Positions 36,125 to 46,100 of a stretch of 64,000 nt of DNA are shown here, piece after piece. The notes below the pieces were generated by a model. The model was not told the origin of the DNA, ran no database searches, and worked only from the letters and a program-made list of their open reading frames with translations. Numbering within the stretch: position 1 is the first letter of the stretch; each line of letters opens with the position of its first letter. The stretch covers positions 28,993 through 92,992 of the forward strand of contig CALKJW010000008.1 in the NCBI GenBank assembly GCA_937995595.1, given 5' to 3'. Made by a program: the position numbers and the translations under genes. Source of the DNA: an uncultured Phycisphaerales bacterium. Lineage in GTDB: Bacteria; Planctomycetota; Phycisphaerae; Phycisphaerales; UBA1924.

Positions 36125-37024
36125 TCAGCGGGCCTGCGAGGCGAACTCGTGGGCCCGCGTGATGATGTCCGGGTCGAGGTTGTAGGGCACGTCGCAGACC
36201 AGCGGTACGAGTGCGGCCGGCGCGCGGATGCAGGCCAGTTGGGAGGGCAGCGGGATGGGCACGAGCGCGTCGACCCACGGGCGGCCGCGCGGCGTGACGA
36301 GCAGCACGCCGCGGAGCGCGGGGATCCACCATCGGATGACGGCGAGCCACGCCGAGAGCGCGTGCGCGTCGGAGAAGTCCTCGGGAACGGGCAGGCGGAC
36401 GTGGCCGGTTCCGGAGGCGGAGCGCCGGTCGGTGGTCGGCGCGAGTTCGCGCTGCAGGGCGTAGAGGCAACGCGCCAGGCACTCGTCGGCCGAGGGCTGC
36501 GCGCCGTGGAACGCGCCCAGGAGGCGGGCGACCGGCGGGCGGTCGTCGCCGAGGAAGAGCACGTCGGGCGCGCCGGCGCGGGCTTCGTCGATCGCCGCGA
36601 GAAACTCGTCGCGTGTCGCGGCCGCGGCGCACGCGGCGGCCAGCGCGTCGAGCCGGCGCACCGTCGCGGGGATGGCCGCGACGGCGCCCGCGGCGTGGAG
36701 TTCGGCGCACAGCACGAGCGGGTAGCGGTCGCGCCCCTTGGCGTCGGCGCTGGGGAGCACGCGGCCGACGATGAGGATGTCGTCGCGCGTCGAGAGGGAC
36801 CACAGCAGCGTGTGGTCGAACGATTCGAGCTGGTCGGCCGAGGCGTCGGCCCGCCACGCGCCGGACTCGATGTTGGAGCGGATGCCGTCGGCGTAGAGGA
36901 TCCGGCGCGCGTCGATGAGCGCGGGCGAGGTCAGGCGCGGGTCTTCGAGATGGTCCTCCCAACCCGGGTGCTTGCCGAACGCCCCGAGCGCGACGCGCTG
37001 CGCGTCGTGCCCGTGCCCGCCCAA
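36125..37024 (-). CDS. tagF: TagF/ImpM-like type VI secretion-associated protein
   Basis: At 299 residues from the TTG at 37024, the protein has the TagF/ImpM opening GAFGKHPGWEDHLED (compare GKxPGxGDF of other TagF proteins), then DRYPLVLCAEL and LGAFHGAQPSADECLARCLY. TagF proteins act in post-translational control of type VI secretion, opposite the PpkA kinase. The start is in doubt. In the same frame ATC-TCG-CTG-TTC (from 37054) gives a hydrophobic/basic start (SLFKRLFSGLGGHG) and lies 7 bases after a perfect GGAGG (37066-37062). No ATG, GTG or TTG fits that ribosome site, so a rare ATC start adding 10 residues is likely. The gene sits between tssM and the FGE-fold gene. Confidence 0.8.
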   Translation of the reverse strand: MGGHGHDAQRVALGAFGKHPGWEDHLEDPRLTSPALIDARRILYADGIRSNIESGAWRADASADQLESFDHTLLWSLSTRDDILIVGRVLPSADAKGRDRYPLVLCAELHAAGAVAAIPATVRRLDALAAACAAAATRDEFLAAIDEARAGAPDVLFLGDDRPPVARLLGAFHGAQPSADECLARCLYALQRELAPTTDRRSASGTGHVRLPVPEDFSDAHALSAWLAVIRWWIPALRGVLLVTPRGRPWVDALVPIPLPSQLACIRAPAALVPLVCDVPYNLDPDIITRAHEFASQAR

Positions 37025-37129
37025 GCCAGAGAACAGCCGTTTGAACAGCGAGATGGAGCGACCTCCGACGGAGTGGCAAGCCGAGCGCGGGACGCGGGAG
37101 AGAGGGCCGGGGCCCGCGGACAGCGGAGT

Positions 37130-40100
37130 TTAGCGCGGCCAGCGCGAGGGGTCGGGCAGTTCGCGGTCCTCGAACGTGAGGCGGATCGTCACCGAACGCG
37201 GGCCGGACGGGAACATCACCGGCAGATCGACCTGCCACAGGCGCCGGTCGGCAGGGATGACGGGCCTGCCGTTGTGCGCGGCGACGAGCCACAGGCCGAG
37301 CCACGGGCCGGGGATCGACACCGTCGCGACGGGCGGCCCGTCCGGGTCGGACGGCGAGAGGAACTCGAGTTGGACGCTCGGGCCGGGGTAGTCGATGCGG
37401 CCCAGCGCGATCGTGCCGCCCGCGGGGCGGGCGATGCGCGGCTCGACGCCCTGTGCGCGCACGCGGACCGGGCCGAGCGCGGCGTCGGCGGCGATCTCGG
37501 CGACACAGGCGAAACGCTGGTCGGCGCGCTCGGGGAGGACGGACAGGAGCGCGGTGTTGACCGACGCGCCGGGGGAGCGCGGGTCGGCGGCGACCAGCGC
37601 GCGGACCTCGGCGGCGAACTCGGCGTCGCGCAGGGCGTCGGCCTCGGGCGCGGCGCTCGCGGCGGCGAGCGAGGGCAGCGCGGCGCGGGCCTCGACGACC
37701 TCGGCGGGGGTGAGTTGCCCCGCAGCGGCGTCGTAGGGCGCAAGGGGGAAGCGCGCGAAACGCGCGGCGGGCGAATCGGGCGCGGCCGCGGCGGCGCGCC
37801 GGGCGTCGCGCGTCAGGGCGCGCAGCGCGGCGAGCGTGCACGACCTCCACCAGCGCTGCACCAGGTCGGTCTCGCGCGCGTCGCCGAGCGTGGTCACGAA
37901 GTAGTCCTGCCCGGACGCGCCGGCGGGCGTGCGGAGCGAGGCCAGGAGCGTGGAGCGCGCGGCCTCGGCGTCGGAGCCCAGGGCGCGCCAACTGGTCAGC
38001 ACGCGGTCGAACGCGCCGTCGAGTGCGGGGCTTTCGGCCGCGGCCCGGCTCGCGGCGGCGATGCGGGCCAGTCGCTCCAGCGCGCGGCGCGTCTCGTCGT
38101 CGGACGCGACCGCGGCGGGCAGCGCCTCCGCGGCCTGCTGCTGCAGCGACGCGGCGCGGCGGAGCGCGTCGCGAACGGCCGGGGCGCGCGGCGACTCGCC
38201 CAGCGCGCGGGAGAAGTCGGCCCACGCCACGCCGTCGTCCGGGGCGAGCGACTCGGCCAGACCGTCGGTCCACGCCGCGGCGTAGCGCCGCGCGAACTGC
38301 GCGCAGGCGAGCGCGGCGCGCTGCACGCGCTCGCGGAGCGCGGGTTCGAGCGCGGGCGTCGCGGGGTCGGCGGCCAGCGAGGCGGCGACGGCGGCGTCGC
38401 GGATGACCGGCGCGGCGCGGCGGGGGTCGAAGGCGGGGTCGATCGCCGCGCGGCTCGAGGGCGCGAGCGGCGAGACGGGCGGCGGCGACGGCGCGTCGGC
38501 CTGCACCGAGCGCGCTGCGGCGAGCATCGCCTGTTCGCTCTCGGGCGCGGCGGCGGCGTAGTCGCGCAGGGCGAGGGCGGCGCGGCGGCGGGAGGCGAGT
38601 TCCAGTTCACGCAGGCAGGCAGCGAGGCCCGGAGCGTTGGCGTTGGCCGCGAAGGCGGCGCGAAGCGCGGCTGAATCGGCGGCGAGTTGCTCGGCGGAGG
38701 ACGCGATGGCGCGGGAGAGCGCGCCGGGGGCGAGGTCCGGCGCGTCGGCGGTTTCGCCGCGTTCGAAGGCGAGCTCGTAGGCGCGGAGTCGCGCGGCAAA
38801 GAGCGGCTCGACGCCGCGGCCGAGGTGCTCGGCGGACAGCGCGGCGGCGCGCGCGGCGAGGTCGTCGCCGCCGGCCGGGGCTCGCGACGGCGCGTCGGCG
38901 GCCTGTCGCAGCGAGTCGGCGGCGCGGGAGAGGTTGGGCGCGAGCGCGAGTTTGTCCGATGGGAACACCGGCGGGCTGAGCAGCGCGAGCAGGCGGGCCG
39001 CGTCGTCGCGCAGCCGCGCCGACTCGGTCACCGCGTCCTGACGGACCGCCTGCTCCAGCGGACGGCCGGCCAGCGCGGGCAGGAGCGCGCCGGCCTCGGC
39101 GGCGATCTCGCGGAGCGCGTCGAGCCGCTCGTGCAGGGCGTCGCGGTCGGAGGGCGACCTGCCCAGCAGTCCGACCAGTTCGGCCTCGGCCTGCGCGAAG
39201 GCGTGCAGGCGCGCGGCCAGACGACCGGCCGCGCCCAGCCCGCCGCCGGCGGAACCGGAGCCCTGCGACGCCGCCGCGAGGCGCTCGGCCGCGTCGGCGA
39301 TGATTGAAGACAGATCGTGCGCGACCGACGGGGGCGGCCACGAGGCGGCGGCGTGCGAGTCGAGCAGTCGCTGGAGCGTGCGGGCGTCGTCGGCCGCGCC
39401 CTCGTTGAGGTACCCGTCGTTACCGAGCAGGGCGAAGCGCAGGAGCGGGTCGAGTTCCAGCGCCGGGGAGGGCGGGGCGGCGCGCCGCGCGACCTCCACG
39501 CGGATGAGTTGGGCCAGCGCGCCGGTCGATTCGGGCGACCAGGGGTCGTTCTGCTCGGCGTCGGCGAGCAGGCGGACGACGGCGGCCTCGACCAGCGGGC
39601 GCACGACGCTGGCCTCGAACGCCGCGCGGGCGGCGGCGGCGCGGCGCGACGCGAGCAGGTTGCCGCCGGCGTCGCCCACGATCAGCGCGGCGGGCCTGAA
39701 GACGGTGGGCACGGCGATGCGCTCGGCCGCGGTCTCGGCCAGCGCGCCGTGGAACGCGCCGATGCGCTTGTGCTTGTCGTCGATGGGCAGTGACTGGAGG
39801 GGCGCGGCGTCGGGGCCGGCGTCGCCGCGGTACTTGAAGTCCTCGTCGCTGATGATGGCCTTGGAGACGATGGGCAGGCGGTAGGGCGGCCGGCCGGGGA
39901 TGACGCTGGGCGATCGTGCCTCGTCGATGACGCGTGCGATCTCGGCCCAGCGGCGCGCGGGCTCGACGGCGGAGCGCTGCAGGCCGCGGGCGCCGACCCA
40001 CGTGAGCGCGCCGACGATCAGGAGCGTTGCGGCGCCGGCGCCCAGCACGGCGACGGCGCGGGCGCGGAGCAGGCCGGCGGTGTCCGCGGCGCGGGTCACC

Positions 40101-41383
40101 AAACCCCTTTCGGCGAAGACCTTGTGCAGGAACAGGTCCTTGAGGAACAGGGCGCGCTCGCGCTCCCAGATCCTGCCCTCGGGGATCCTGTCCAGGGGCA
40201 CGTTGAGCGCGGCGGCGAGGTCGGCGTCGAGGGCCGCGCCCTCGCGGAGGGCGGAGGTGAAGTAGATGCCGCGGAGGAACAGCGGCCGGGCGGACCACTC
40301 GCCGGCGACGAACATGCGCTGCAGGTAGCGACGCAGACGCGGCGCGAGGCGCGACATGCTCTCGGGGAAGGCGAAGAGGGCGTCGACCTGGTTGAGGCGG
40401 CGTTTGCGCGGGTCGTCGGTGTGGACGGGGTCGATCAGCAGGCCCATGCGCCGGCGGGCCAGGCGCTGCTCAACGGTGCGGAGGTGCTCGTCGACCAGTT
40501 CGGGCCGGAAGGGCGCGTCGAGCGTGTCGGGGTTGCTCCAGCCCAGGATCTGGTTGGCGGCGCGGGGGTCGTCGGCGCAGTCGAAGAACTCGCGGAAGCC
40601 GTTGATGAGGTCGGACTTGGTGACGACGACGTAGGCGGGGAAGCGCACGCCCAGTTGCTTCTGGATGTTGTCGAGTTGCGCCGCCAGCCGCGTGGCCTTG
40701 GCGTCGATCGCCTCGTCGGAGTCGCGGATCAGCGAATCGGCGGGGATGACGAGCAGCAGGCCGTTGACCGGGCAGTTGGGGCGCGAGCGCCTGAGCAGTT
40801 TGAGGAACTCCTGCCACTCGCTGGTCGATCCGGGCTCGACGTCCTCGAAGAGCAGGCGGCCGGCGGTGTCGAGGATCACGGCCTGGTTGGTGAACCACCA
40901 CGACATGTTGAGCGTGCCGCCCGCGCCCTGGAGTTCCTCGTGCAGGCCGGGTGGGAAGCCCACGCCGCAGTGGCGGACGGCCTCGGTCTTGCCCGACCCC
41001 GGCTCGCCGACCAGCACGTACCACGGGACCGAGTACAGGCTCTTGCCGGCGGAGCGGAACTTCTCGATGCCGGACTCGAAACTGCGGCGCAGTTCGTCGA
41101 GCCGCGCGCGGCGGGCCGGCTCGGCGATGCGCGACGGCCCGGCCGCCGACCCGGCGAGCATGCCCGCAAAGGGCGAGGCGCGGCGCTCGTCGCGCCGGGC
41201 GAGCCAGGCGCGCCACGCGAGCACCGCGCCGATCACCAAGGCCGAACCGGCCAGCACCGTGACCATCGCGGCAAGGCCCGCCGCAGCGCCCGCCACCGCC
41301 GCGAGCACGACGCACGCGCCGATCAGCACGACCAGTTGGGCGCGTCGCGGGAGCCGGAGGATGGCGGACCAGAGGCGGGTCAT
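37130..41383 (-). CDS. tssM: IcmF/TssM family type VI secretion membrane protein
   Basis: The 1417-residue inner-membrane protein has two close N-terminal helices (about 17-57) and a cytoplasmic NTPase domain with Walker A GEPGSGKT (126-133) and Walker B LDTAGR (171-176). VVTKSDLINGFREFF and the DALFAFPESM segment are typical of IcmF. A third helix near LLRARAVAVLGAGAATLLIVG follows. The remaining ~900 residues form a periplasmic, mostly helical region ending in a beta-rich domain (SVTIRLTFEDREL). TssM and TssL form the envelope-spanning core of type VI systems. The ATG overlaps the upstream tssL stop by four bases (ATGA). It is somewhat longer than typical TssM because of the alanine-rich periplasmic part. 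Confidence 0.9.
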   Translation of the reverse strand: MTRLWSAILRLPRRAQLVVLIGACVVLAAVAGAAAGLAAMVTVLAGSALVIGAVLAWRAWLARRDERRASPFAGMLAGSAAGPSRIAEPARRARLDELRRSFESGIEKFRSAGKSLYSVPWYVLVGEPGSGKTEAVRHCGVGFPPGLHEELQGAGGTLNMSWWFTNQAVILDTAGRLLFEDVEPGSTSEWQEFLKLLRRSRPNCPVNGLLLVIPADSLIRDSDEAIDAKATRLAAQLDNIQKQLGVRFPAYVVVTKSDLINGFREFFDCADDPRAANQILGWSNPDTLDAPFRPELVDEHLRTVEQRLARRRMGLLIDPVHTDDPRKRRLNQVDALFAFPESMSRLAPRLRRYLQRMFVAGEWSARPLFLRGIYFTSALREGAALDADLAAALNVPLDRIPEGRIWERERALFLKDLFLHKVFAERGLVTRAADTAGLLRARAVAVLGAGAATLLIVGALTWVGARGLQRSAVEPARRWAEIARVIDEARSPSVIPGRPPYRLPIVSKAIISDEDFKYRGDAGPDAAPLQSLPIDDKHKRIGAFHGALAETAAERIAVPTVFRPAALIVGDAGGNLLASRRAAAARAAFEASVVRPLVEAAVVRLLADAEQNDPWSPESTGALAQLIRVEVARRAAPPSPALELDPLLRFALLGNDGYLNEGAADDARTLQRLLDSHAAASWPPPSVAHDLSSIIADAAERLAAASQGSGSAGGGLGAAGRLAARLHAFAQAEAELVGLLGRSPSDRDALHERLDALREIAAEAGALLPALAGRPLEQAVRQDAVTESARLRDDAARLLALLSPPVFPSDKLALAPNLSRAADSLRQAADAPSRAPAGGDDLAARAAALSAEHLGRGVEPLFAARLRAYELAFERGETADAPDLAPGALSRAIASSAEQLAADSAALRAAFAANANAPGLAACLRELELASRRRAALALRDYAAAAPESEQAMLAAARSVQADAPSPPPVSPLAPSSRAAIDPAFDPRRAAPVIRDAAVAASLAADPATPALEPALRERVQRAALACAQFARRYAAAWTDGLAESLAPDDGVAWADFSRALGESPRAPAVRDALRRAASLQQQAAEALPAAVASDDETRRALERLARIAAASRAAAESPALDGAFDRVLTSWRALGSDAEAARSTLLASLRTPAGASGQDYFVTTLGDARETDLVQRWWRSCTLAALRALTRDARRAAAAAPDSPAARFARFPLAPYDAAAGQLTPAEVVEARAALPSLAAASAAPEADALRDAEFAAEVRALVAADPRSPGASVNTALLSVLPERADQRFACVAEIAADAALGPVRVRAQGVEPRIARPAGGTIALGRIDYPGPSVQLEFLSPSDPDGPPVATVSIPGPWLGLWLVAAHNGRPVIPADRRLWQVDLPVMFPSGPRSVTIRLTFEDRELPDPSRWPR

Positions 41384-42075
41384 CGCGGGCCCCCCTGCGG
41401 CGCGTCGCCCTCGGCGGCGCGGATGATGACGTCGAGGCTGGACTTGAGTTCGGCGCGCTTCTGGATGTAGGCCACGGCGTTGGCGACCAGCAGCGTGATC
41501 GCCAGGCCCGCGGCGACGATGAGCAGCGAGCCCAGGCGGCGGGCGGGCGGCTCGGTGAGGTCGGCGGTGTTGACGTGCTCGTAGGCCTCGGGCGTGACGC
41601 GGGCGGTCGGGTCGGCGTCGATCAGCGGGCGCAGGCGCGCGGCGCACTCCTGCATCTTGCGACGGAGCACGTCGGGCTGGCCGGTGTACCAGCCGGAGAA
41701 GCCCAGGCCCATGCAGGTGTAGAACACCGCGATCTGCTCGGTCGCGGGGGCCGAGGTATCGCGGAGTGTCTCGTCGAGCCGGTCGAAGAAGTCCTCGTCG
41801 CCGCCGTCGAGGCCGCGCTCCTGCGCCAGCGAGGGCCACCTGGCGGCGTCGGGGAGCGCGCGGGCCGTGAAGTCGGCGAAGTAGAGCAGCACGGGCTCGG
41901 CGCGCGCGAAGGCCTCGGCCAGCCCCGCCCGCTCGGCGCGGGCGCGGACCTCGGCGAGCACGGCGACGGCCTCGTCGCGTGCCTGCGCGGCGCCGGGGGC
42001 CACGCCCTTGCGGATCGAGCGGTTCAACCGGCAGGCCCACTGGAACAGCGGCTCGCACGCCTGCGCAAGCGTCAT
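41380..42075 (-). CDS. tssL: DotU/TssL family type VI secretion protein
   Basis: This 231-residue protein has a helical cytoplasmic domain and one C-terminal membrane helix (LLIVAAGLAITLLVANAVAYI, 184-204), the DotU/TssL plan. The family pattern FFxxL...E(x)nYxCLxLGFxGxY is met by EDFFDRLDETL (94-104) and IAVFYTCMGLGFSGWYTG (115-132). It overlaps by four bases with both neighbours (ATGA at each end), so the upstream gene, tssL and tssM form one translationally coupled unit. No peptidoglycan-binding OmpA domain is attached. Partner of TssM in the inner membrane. Confidence 0.88.
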   Translation of the reverse strand: MTLAQACEPLFQWACRLNRSIRKGVAPGAAQARDEAVAVLAEVRARAERAGLAEAFARAEPVLLYFADFTARALPDAARWPSLAQERGLDGGDEDFFDRLDETLRDTSAPATEQIAVFYTCMGLGFSGWYTGQPDVLRRKMQECAARLRPLIDADPTARVTPEAYEHVNTADLTEPPARRLGSLLIVAAGLAITLLVANAVAYIQKRAELKSSLDVIIRAAEGDAPQGGPR

Positions 42076-42653
42076 GCGCGCGTTCCTCCGCCCGGCGCGC
42101 CGCGCAGCAGCGACTCGGCGAACGCCGCGACCGCGCCGAGCAGTTCGCGCTCGACCGACGCCGCGTCGCTCGCCGCGGCCAGTTCGGCGTACTTGCGCCA
42201 GCAGCGCGTCTCGTGCGAGACGACCAGGTCGGCAAAGCCGCGGCTGCTGCTCATCTTCGCGGCGGCCTCGATCTGCGCGGGCGCGAATCGTTCGGCGTGG
42301 CGCTGGGCGAACTGCCGTCCGGCCTGGCCGATGCCGGCGATGAGGGCCGCGGCGAGTTGCCGGAGCAGTTCGAGGTCGCGGGCGGCGTCGAGGTCGGCGC
42401 CCGGCTCGCCGCGCGCGGCGCGGGCGAGCGACGCGCGGATGGCCTCGGCCCGCTTGATGCTCGACGTGGGCGCGACGGCCCGCCACGCGCTCCACACCAC
42501 GGCGTCGAGGCTGGCCGCGAAGTCGATCAACGCGGCGCAGATCGCCGCGGCCCGCGCGGGGTCGAGCGTCTGGCCCGGCGGCAACTGCAGCGCGGCGGCG
42601 AGCGCGGCCTCGGGGGACTGGGCGGGGGAGGTTGGCTGCGGGTCTGGTGGCAC
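42072..42653 (-). CDS. Protein resembling the C-terminal domain of TagH (T6SS FHA protein)
   Basis: The 193-residue soluble helical protein has no FHA domain. Its C-terminal part (ARDLELLRQLAAALIAGIG..HAERFAPAQIEAAAK, then CWRKYAEL) follows the pattern of the C-terminal domain of TagH, where a helix is followed by FxPxxIE and a WxxYxEL motif. The match is by eye and is moderate. A GTG start at 42653 was chosen; the ribosome site is weak. The stop overlaps the tssL start (ATGA), so coupling with tssL is clear. A stand-alone TagH-C would be unusual; it might bind FHA or kinase partners encoded elsewhere. Confidence 0.55.
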   Translation of the reverse strand: MPPDPQPTSPAQSPEAALAAALQLPPGQTLDPARAAAICAALIDFAASLDAVVWSAWRAVAPTSSIKRAEAIRASLARAARGEPGADLDAARDLELLRQLAAALIAGIGQAGRQFAQRHAERFAPAQIEAAAKMSSSRGFADLVVSHETRCWRKYAELAAASDAASVERELLGAVAAFAESLLRGAPGGGTRA

Positions 42654-42880
42654 TGTGGAGTCCGCTCTGGCGGTGCACCGGGCAAGGGGTCGGGAGCGGA
42701 CTTTATCGGGCCTTGGCCGCGGCCGCAACGTCCGCATACGGAACTGGTTGCGCGGGCTGGGGAGGCGATGGGGCCGCGGCGGGCCGCTGCCCCGGGGGGG
42801 AGCGGTCGCGGGTCTGCACCCGCACCGGGGATGTGTCGATGCCCCCGGCGCGGCCGCCTGTGGCCGAAGGGAGCAAGCCG

Positions 42881-43102
42881 ATGAAGCGGATCGGACTTTC
42901 GGTGTGCGTTCTGGCGGTGGCGATCGGCGGCGCGGCCGGGTGCGCGGGGAGCGGCCGCTCCGCCGGCATGGCCGCGAAGGACCCAAACCATGCGCCGCCG
43001 GCGCGGCAGCGCGGGTTGATGGTCGCGGGCGACAGCATCGGGCGCGCGATGTTCAGCGAGAACCACCCGACGCTGGCGACCGTCCCCGAGCGGGACCGGT
43101 AG
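42881..43102 (+). CDS. Small lipoprotein on the opposite strand inside the type VI-like cluster
   Basis: The 73-residue product starts MKRIGLSVCVLAVAIGGAAGC, a lipoprotein signal with an acceptable lipobox (AAGC). It continues with a short polar segment containing RQRGLMVAGDSIGRAMFSE. A GGGAG site precedes the ATG at proper distance. It fills the gap between the TagH-C gene (divergent) and the pseudokinase gene (convergent, stop to stop 6 bases). I do not recognise the family. Confidence 0.65.
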   Translation: MKRIGLSVCVLAVAIGGAAGCAGSGRSAGMAAKDPNHAPPARQRGLMVAGDSIGRAMFSENHPTLATVPERDR

Positions 43103-43108
43103 CGGGGG

Positions 43109-46100
43109 TCATCGGGCGTCGAAGAGGAAGGCGTCGGGCGCGAGGATGCGCAGCGCCTTGGAGGCGAGCGTCTCGCGCGGCGGGCGCGTGCCGCGCGCCG
43201 TGAACGCCAGTCGGAAGCCGACGTCGGCGAAGCCCTCGCTGGAGAAGAGCAGGTCGACCGGCACGCGCGTCTCGGGCGCGACCTCGGGCGGCGAGAGGGC
43301 CGAGCCGCCGATGGCGCCCAGCGCGTCGGGCGCGCGGCCGAGCGCGGCGTGGACGGCGGCGGCGGTCGGCGCGCAGGCGTCGAGCAGGTCGGGCTGATCG
43401 AAGACGAACTCGGCGACGTTGCCGACCAGGTGGCGCACGTCGTGGCGCGTGTCGGCGTTGACGGGCGTGAACCAGAGGACGCCGTCGTCGAAGGCGTGCG
43501 CCGTGGCGCGCTCGCCCTCGGGCACGCGCGGCGACTCGGGCAGGAGCACGCCCGCGTCGGGCCATGCGAAACTCGCCTTGTTCACGACCTGCGCCTGCAT
43601 CGCGGCGACGTGGGCGCGCTGGGCGGCGAACGTCGCGTCGCGCAGGTTCCACGAACTCAGCGGGACGTCGGCCGGCAGCCTCGCCAGCGCGGCGCGCCAC
43701 TCGTCGCTGGTCGGCACGCGGCAACCGGCCAGCCGCGCGGCCAGTACCGCCGCGGCGGGCGAGATCTGCTGGATCGGGTGGTCGGCCGTCGGCTCGCCTC
43801 CGGCCTCCTCGCGGATGCGGCGCGGGTCGCCGGCGCGGACCAGGGAGGGCGCGTAGGCGGGGCGCTGGGGCGTGACGTTGGCGTCGAGCCGGAGCCAGAG
43901 CGGGCCGTGCACGATCGCGCCCGCGGCGTTCCACGTCCACGAGCGCGGGCCGACCCACGTCGCCGTCGCCGGGTCGAAGGGCGCGAGCGTCTGGCGGAGT
44001 TCGTCCGTCTTTCGCGCGTGCGCGGCCATCTGCGCGAACTGGCCGACCGAGACCTCGGCGACGCCGAAGTAGACCGGCACGGTCTCGCCGGCGCGCTGCA
44101 CCTCCAGGCGCGTGAACTCCAGGCGCGCGTTGCCGCTGGTGAAGATCAGCGTGCCCGCGGCGTCGGCCTCGCCGCGCCACCCGGCCGCGCCGGGCCCGAG
44201 CGTGAGCGGGTCGATCGAGGGCGTCTCGGGCTCGGCGCCGTCGACGAGCTGGGCGAGCGCGGCGACGCGCTCGGTCGCGCCCGGCGGCAGGCCGGCGAGG
44301 CCGCGCGTCTGGGCGAGGAAGGCCGACGCGGCGGCGCGCGTCGCCTCGTCGTCGCTGCCGGCGCGGGCCAGTGCGCGCCGGGCGTTCTGCAGCGCGAGGT
44401 TGTAGCGCAGGCGCGCGGGCAGCGCGTCGGTCCGGACGCCGAAGTCGGGCGCGGCGAGCGCGGCGGCCTCGAGCGCGGGCAGGTCGGCGGCGCGCGTCGC
44501 GAGCGCGACCCAGCGGGCCGCGAGTTGCGCGGCGAACGCCTCGGAGAGTTCCGCCGAGCGCGCCGGGTCGGCGATCGACTGCGCGACGCGCGCCAGACTG
44601 TCGCGCACCGCCGCGCCGGAGGCGAGGTCCTGCGCGTCGCGCGGCCAGTTGACCGCGGGCGATGACAGCCGCTCCCACGCGGCGACGGCGGCCTCGGGGC
44701 GGTCCGGTCGCGCATCGCGGATCCGCGCGACCAGCGCGCCGGGGTCGGACTCGGCGGCGATCTGACGCAGCGCGGTGAGCCGCTGCCGGAGTTCGCCCAG
44801 CGCCTCGGCGGTCGGCGGGGCGGCGCGCGACAGTTCGTCGGCCAGCGCCAGCGCCTCGGCGAGGCGGCCGGTGTCGGCGCCGTCCGCGGCGTCGATGAAC
44901 GCGTCGCCGAGGTCGAGCCGGCGCTGCACGGTTTCGAGGCGCGCGACGGTGCGAGCCAGCGCGTCGAGGGTTGCCGCGTGCTCCGCCGCGGCACGTTCGA
45001 TCGTCGGCCGGAACGCGGGCGCGCCGGGCTCGCCCGCCCGGGCCAGCGCGGCGGCGAGCGCGGCTTCGCGCTGCGCGCCCGCGAACGCCGCGGCGCGCAC
45101 GGCCCACGGCGACGGTCGCGCGTCGGGCGGCCGCGCGATGCGCCCGCCGAGGTCGTCGTCGGGCGCGCCGGGGCCGAAGGCGCGCGCGGCGAAGTCGAGT
45201 TCGGCCTCCAGGGCCTTGACGGCCTCGCGGAGTTCGTTGAACTCCATCGCGGCGAAGCGCGCCAGCAGCGCGTCGCGCCCGACGAGCCACGCGGCGTTGA
45301 GCGCGTCGGACTCGGCCGAGATCACGGTGCGCTGGCGCAGCTGCTCGCGCACCTGCGCGGCGGTGGTCGCGAGGGCCTCGCGCCGGGCGGCGACGCGCGA
45401 ATCGAGCAGCGACTGGATCGCCGCGACGTCGCGCCGCACCCTGGCCGCCTCGGCCTCGATGCGGTCGCGGTTCCGGCGGTTCCATTCCAGTCGCGCCGGC
45501 GCGACCGCCGCGGCGGCGGCACGCACCGCGCTGATGCGCGACGCCTCGGACGAATCGATCGGCTCGTTGATGGGCGGCGCGGCGAGCGCGGCCGCGGCGC
45601 GGTCGATGCCCGCGAGCAGCGCGGCGTCGTCCCACCCGCCCGCGGCGTTGCGCGGGTCCAGCGCGGGGTCGAGTTTGGCGTGCCCGCGCGCCTCGAACAG
45701 CCAGTCCTCCAGCGACTGGCGTGTGCGCGGCGCGGCGACCAGCCGCGCGTAGCGTTCCGACGAACGGAGCGAGTCGAGGTCGGTCTTCTCCCACTCCTCG
45801 CGGATGAACGTGCGGAGGCGCGTCGCCAGGTCCGTCGCGCCGTCGAGCGCCTTCTCGACCTCGGCCAGGTCCTGGCGCGACGGGGGCGCGCCGTCGGCCG
45901 CGCCCTCGGGCCGGAGCATCGCCGCCAGCGCGGCGGGGAAGCCCTTCACCACCGGGTCGCCGAAGGCGGCGAGTTCGGCGCTGGCCGCGGCGAGCGCCGA
46001 CCACTTGGCCTCGACGCGCTCGATGACCGGCGCGGTGCGGAGGACGTCGTCGATCGCCGCGGCGACGTCGCCGGGCTGGACGGAAGGGTCGCCCGCGCCG

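Noticed and set aside
36005..38674. Plus-strand open frame of 889 codons opposite tagF and tssM
   Set aside because: Composition is that of a GC-rich shadow (Arg/Gly/Ala/Val) with no motif; tssM and tagF in the other strand have clear domains.
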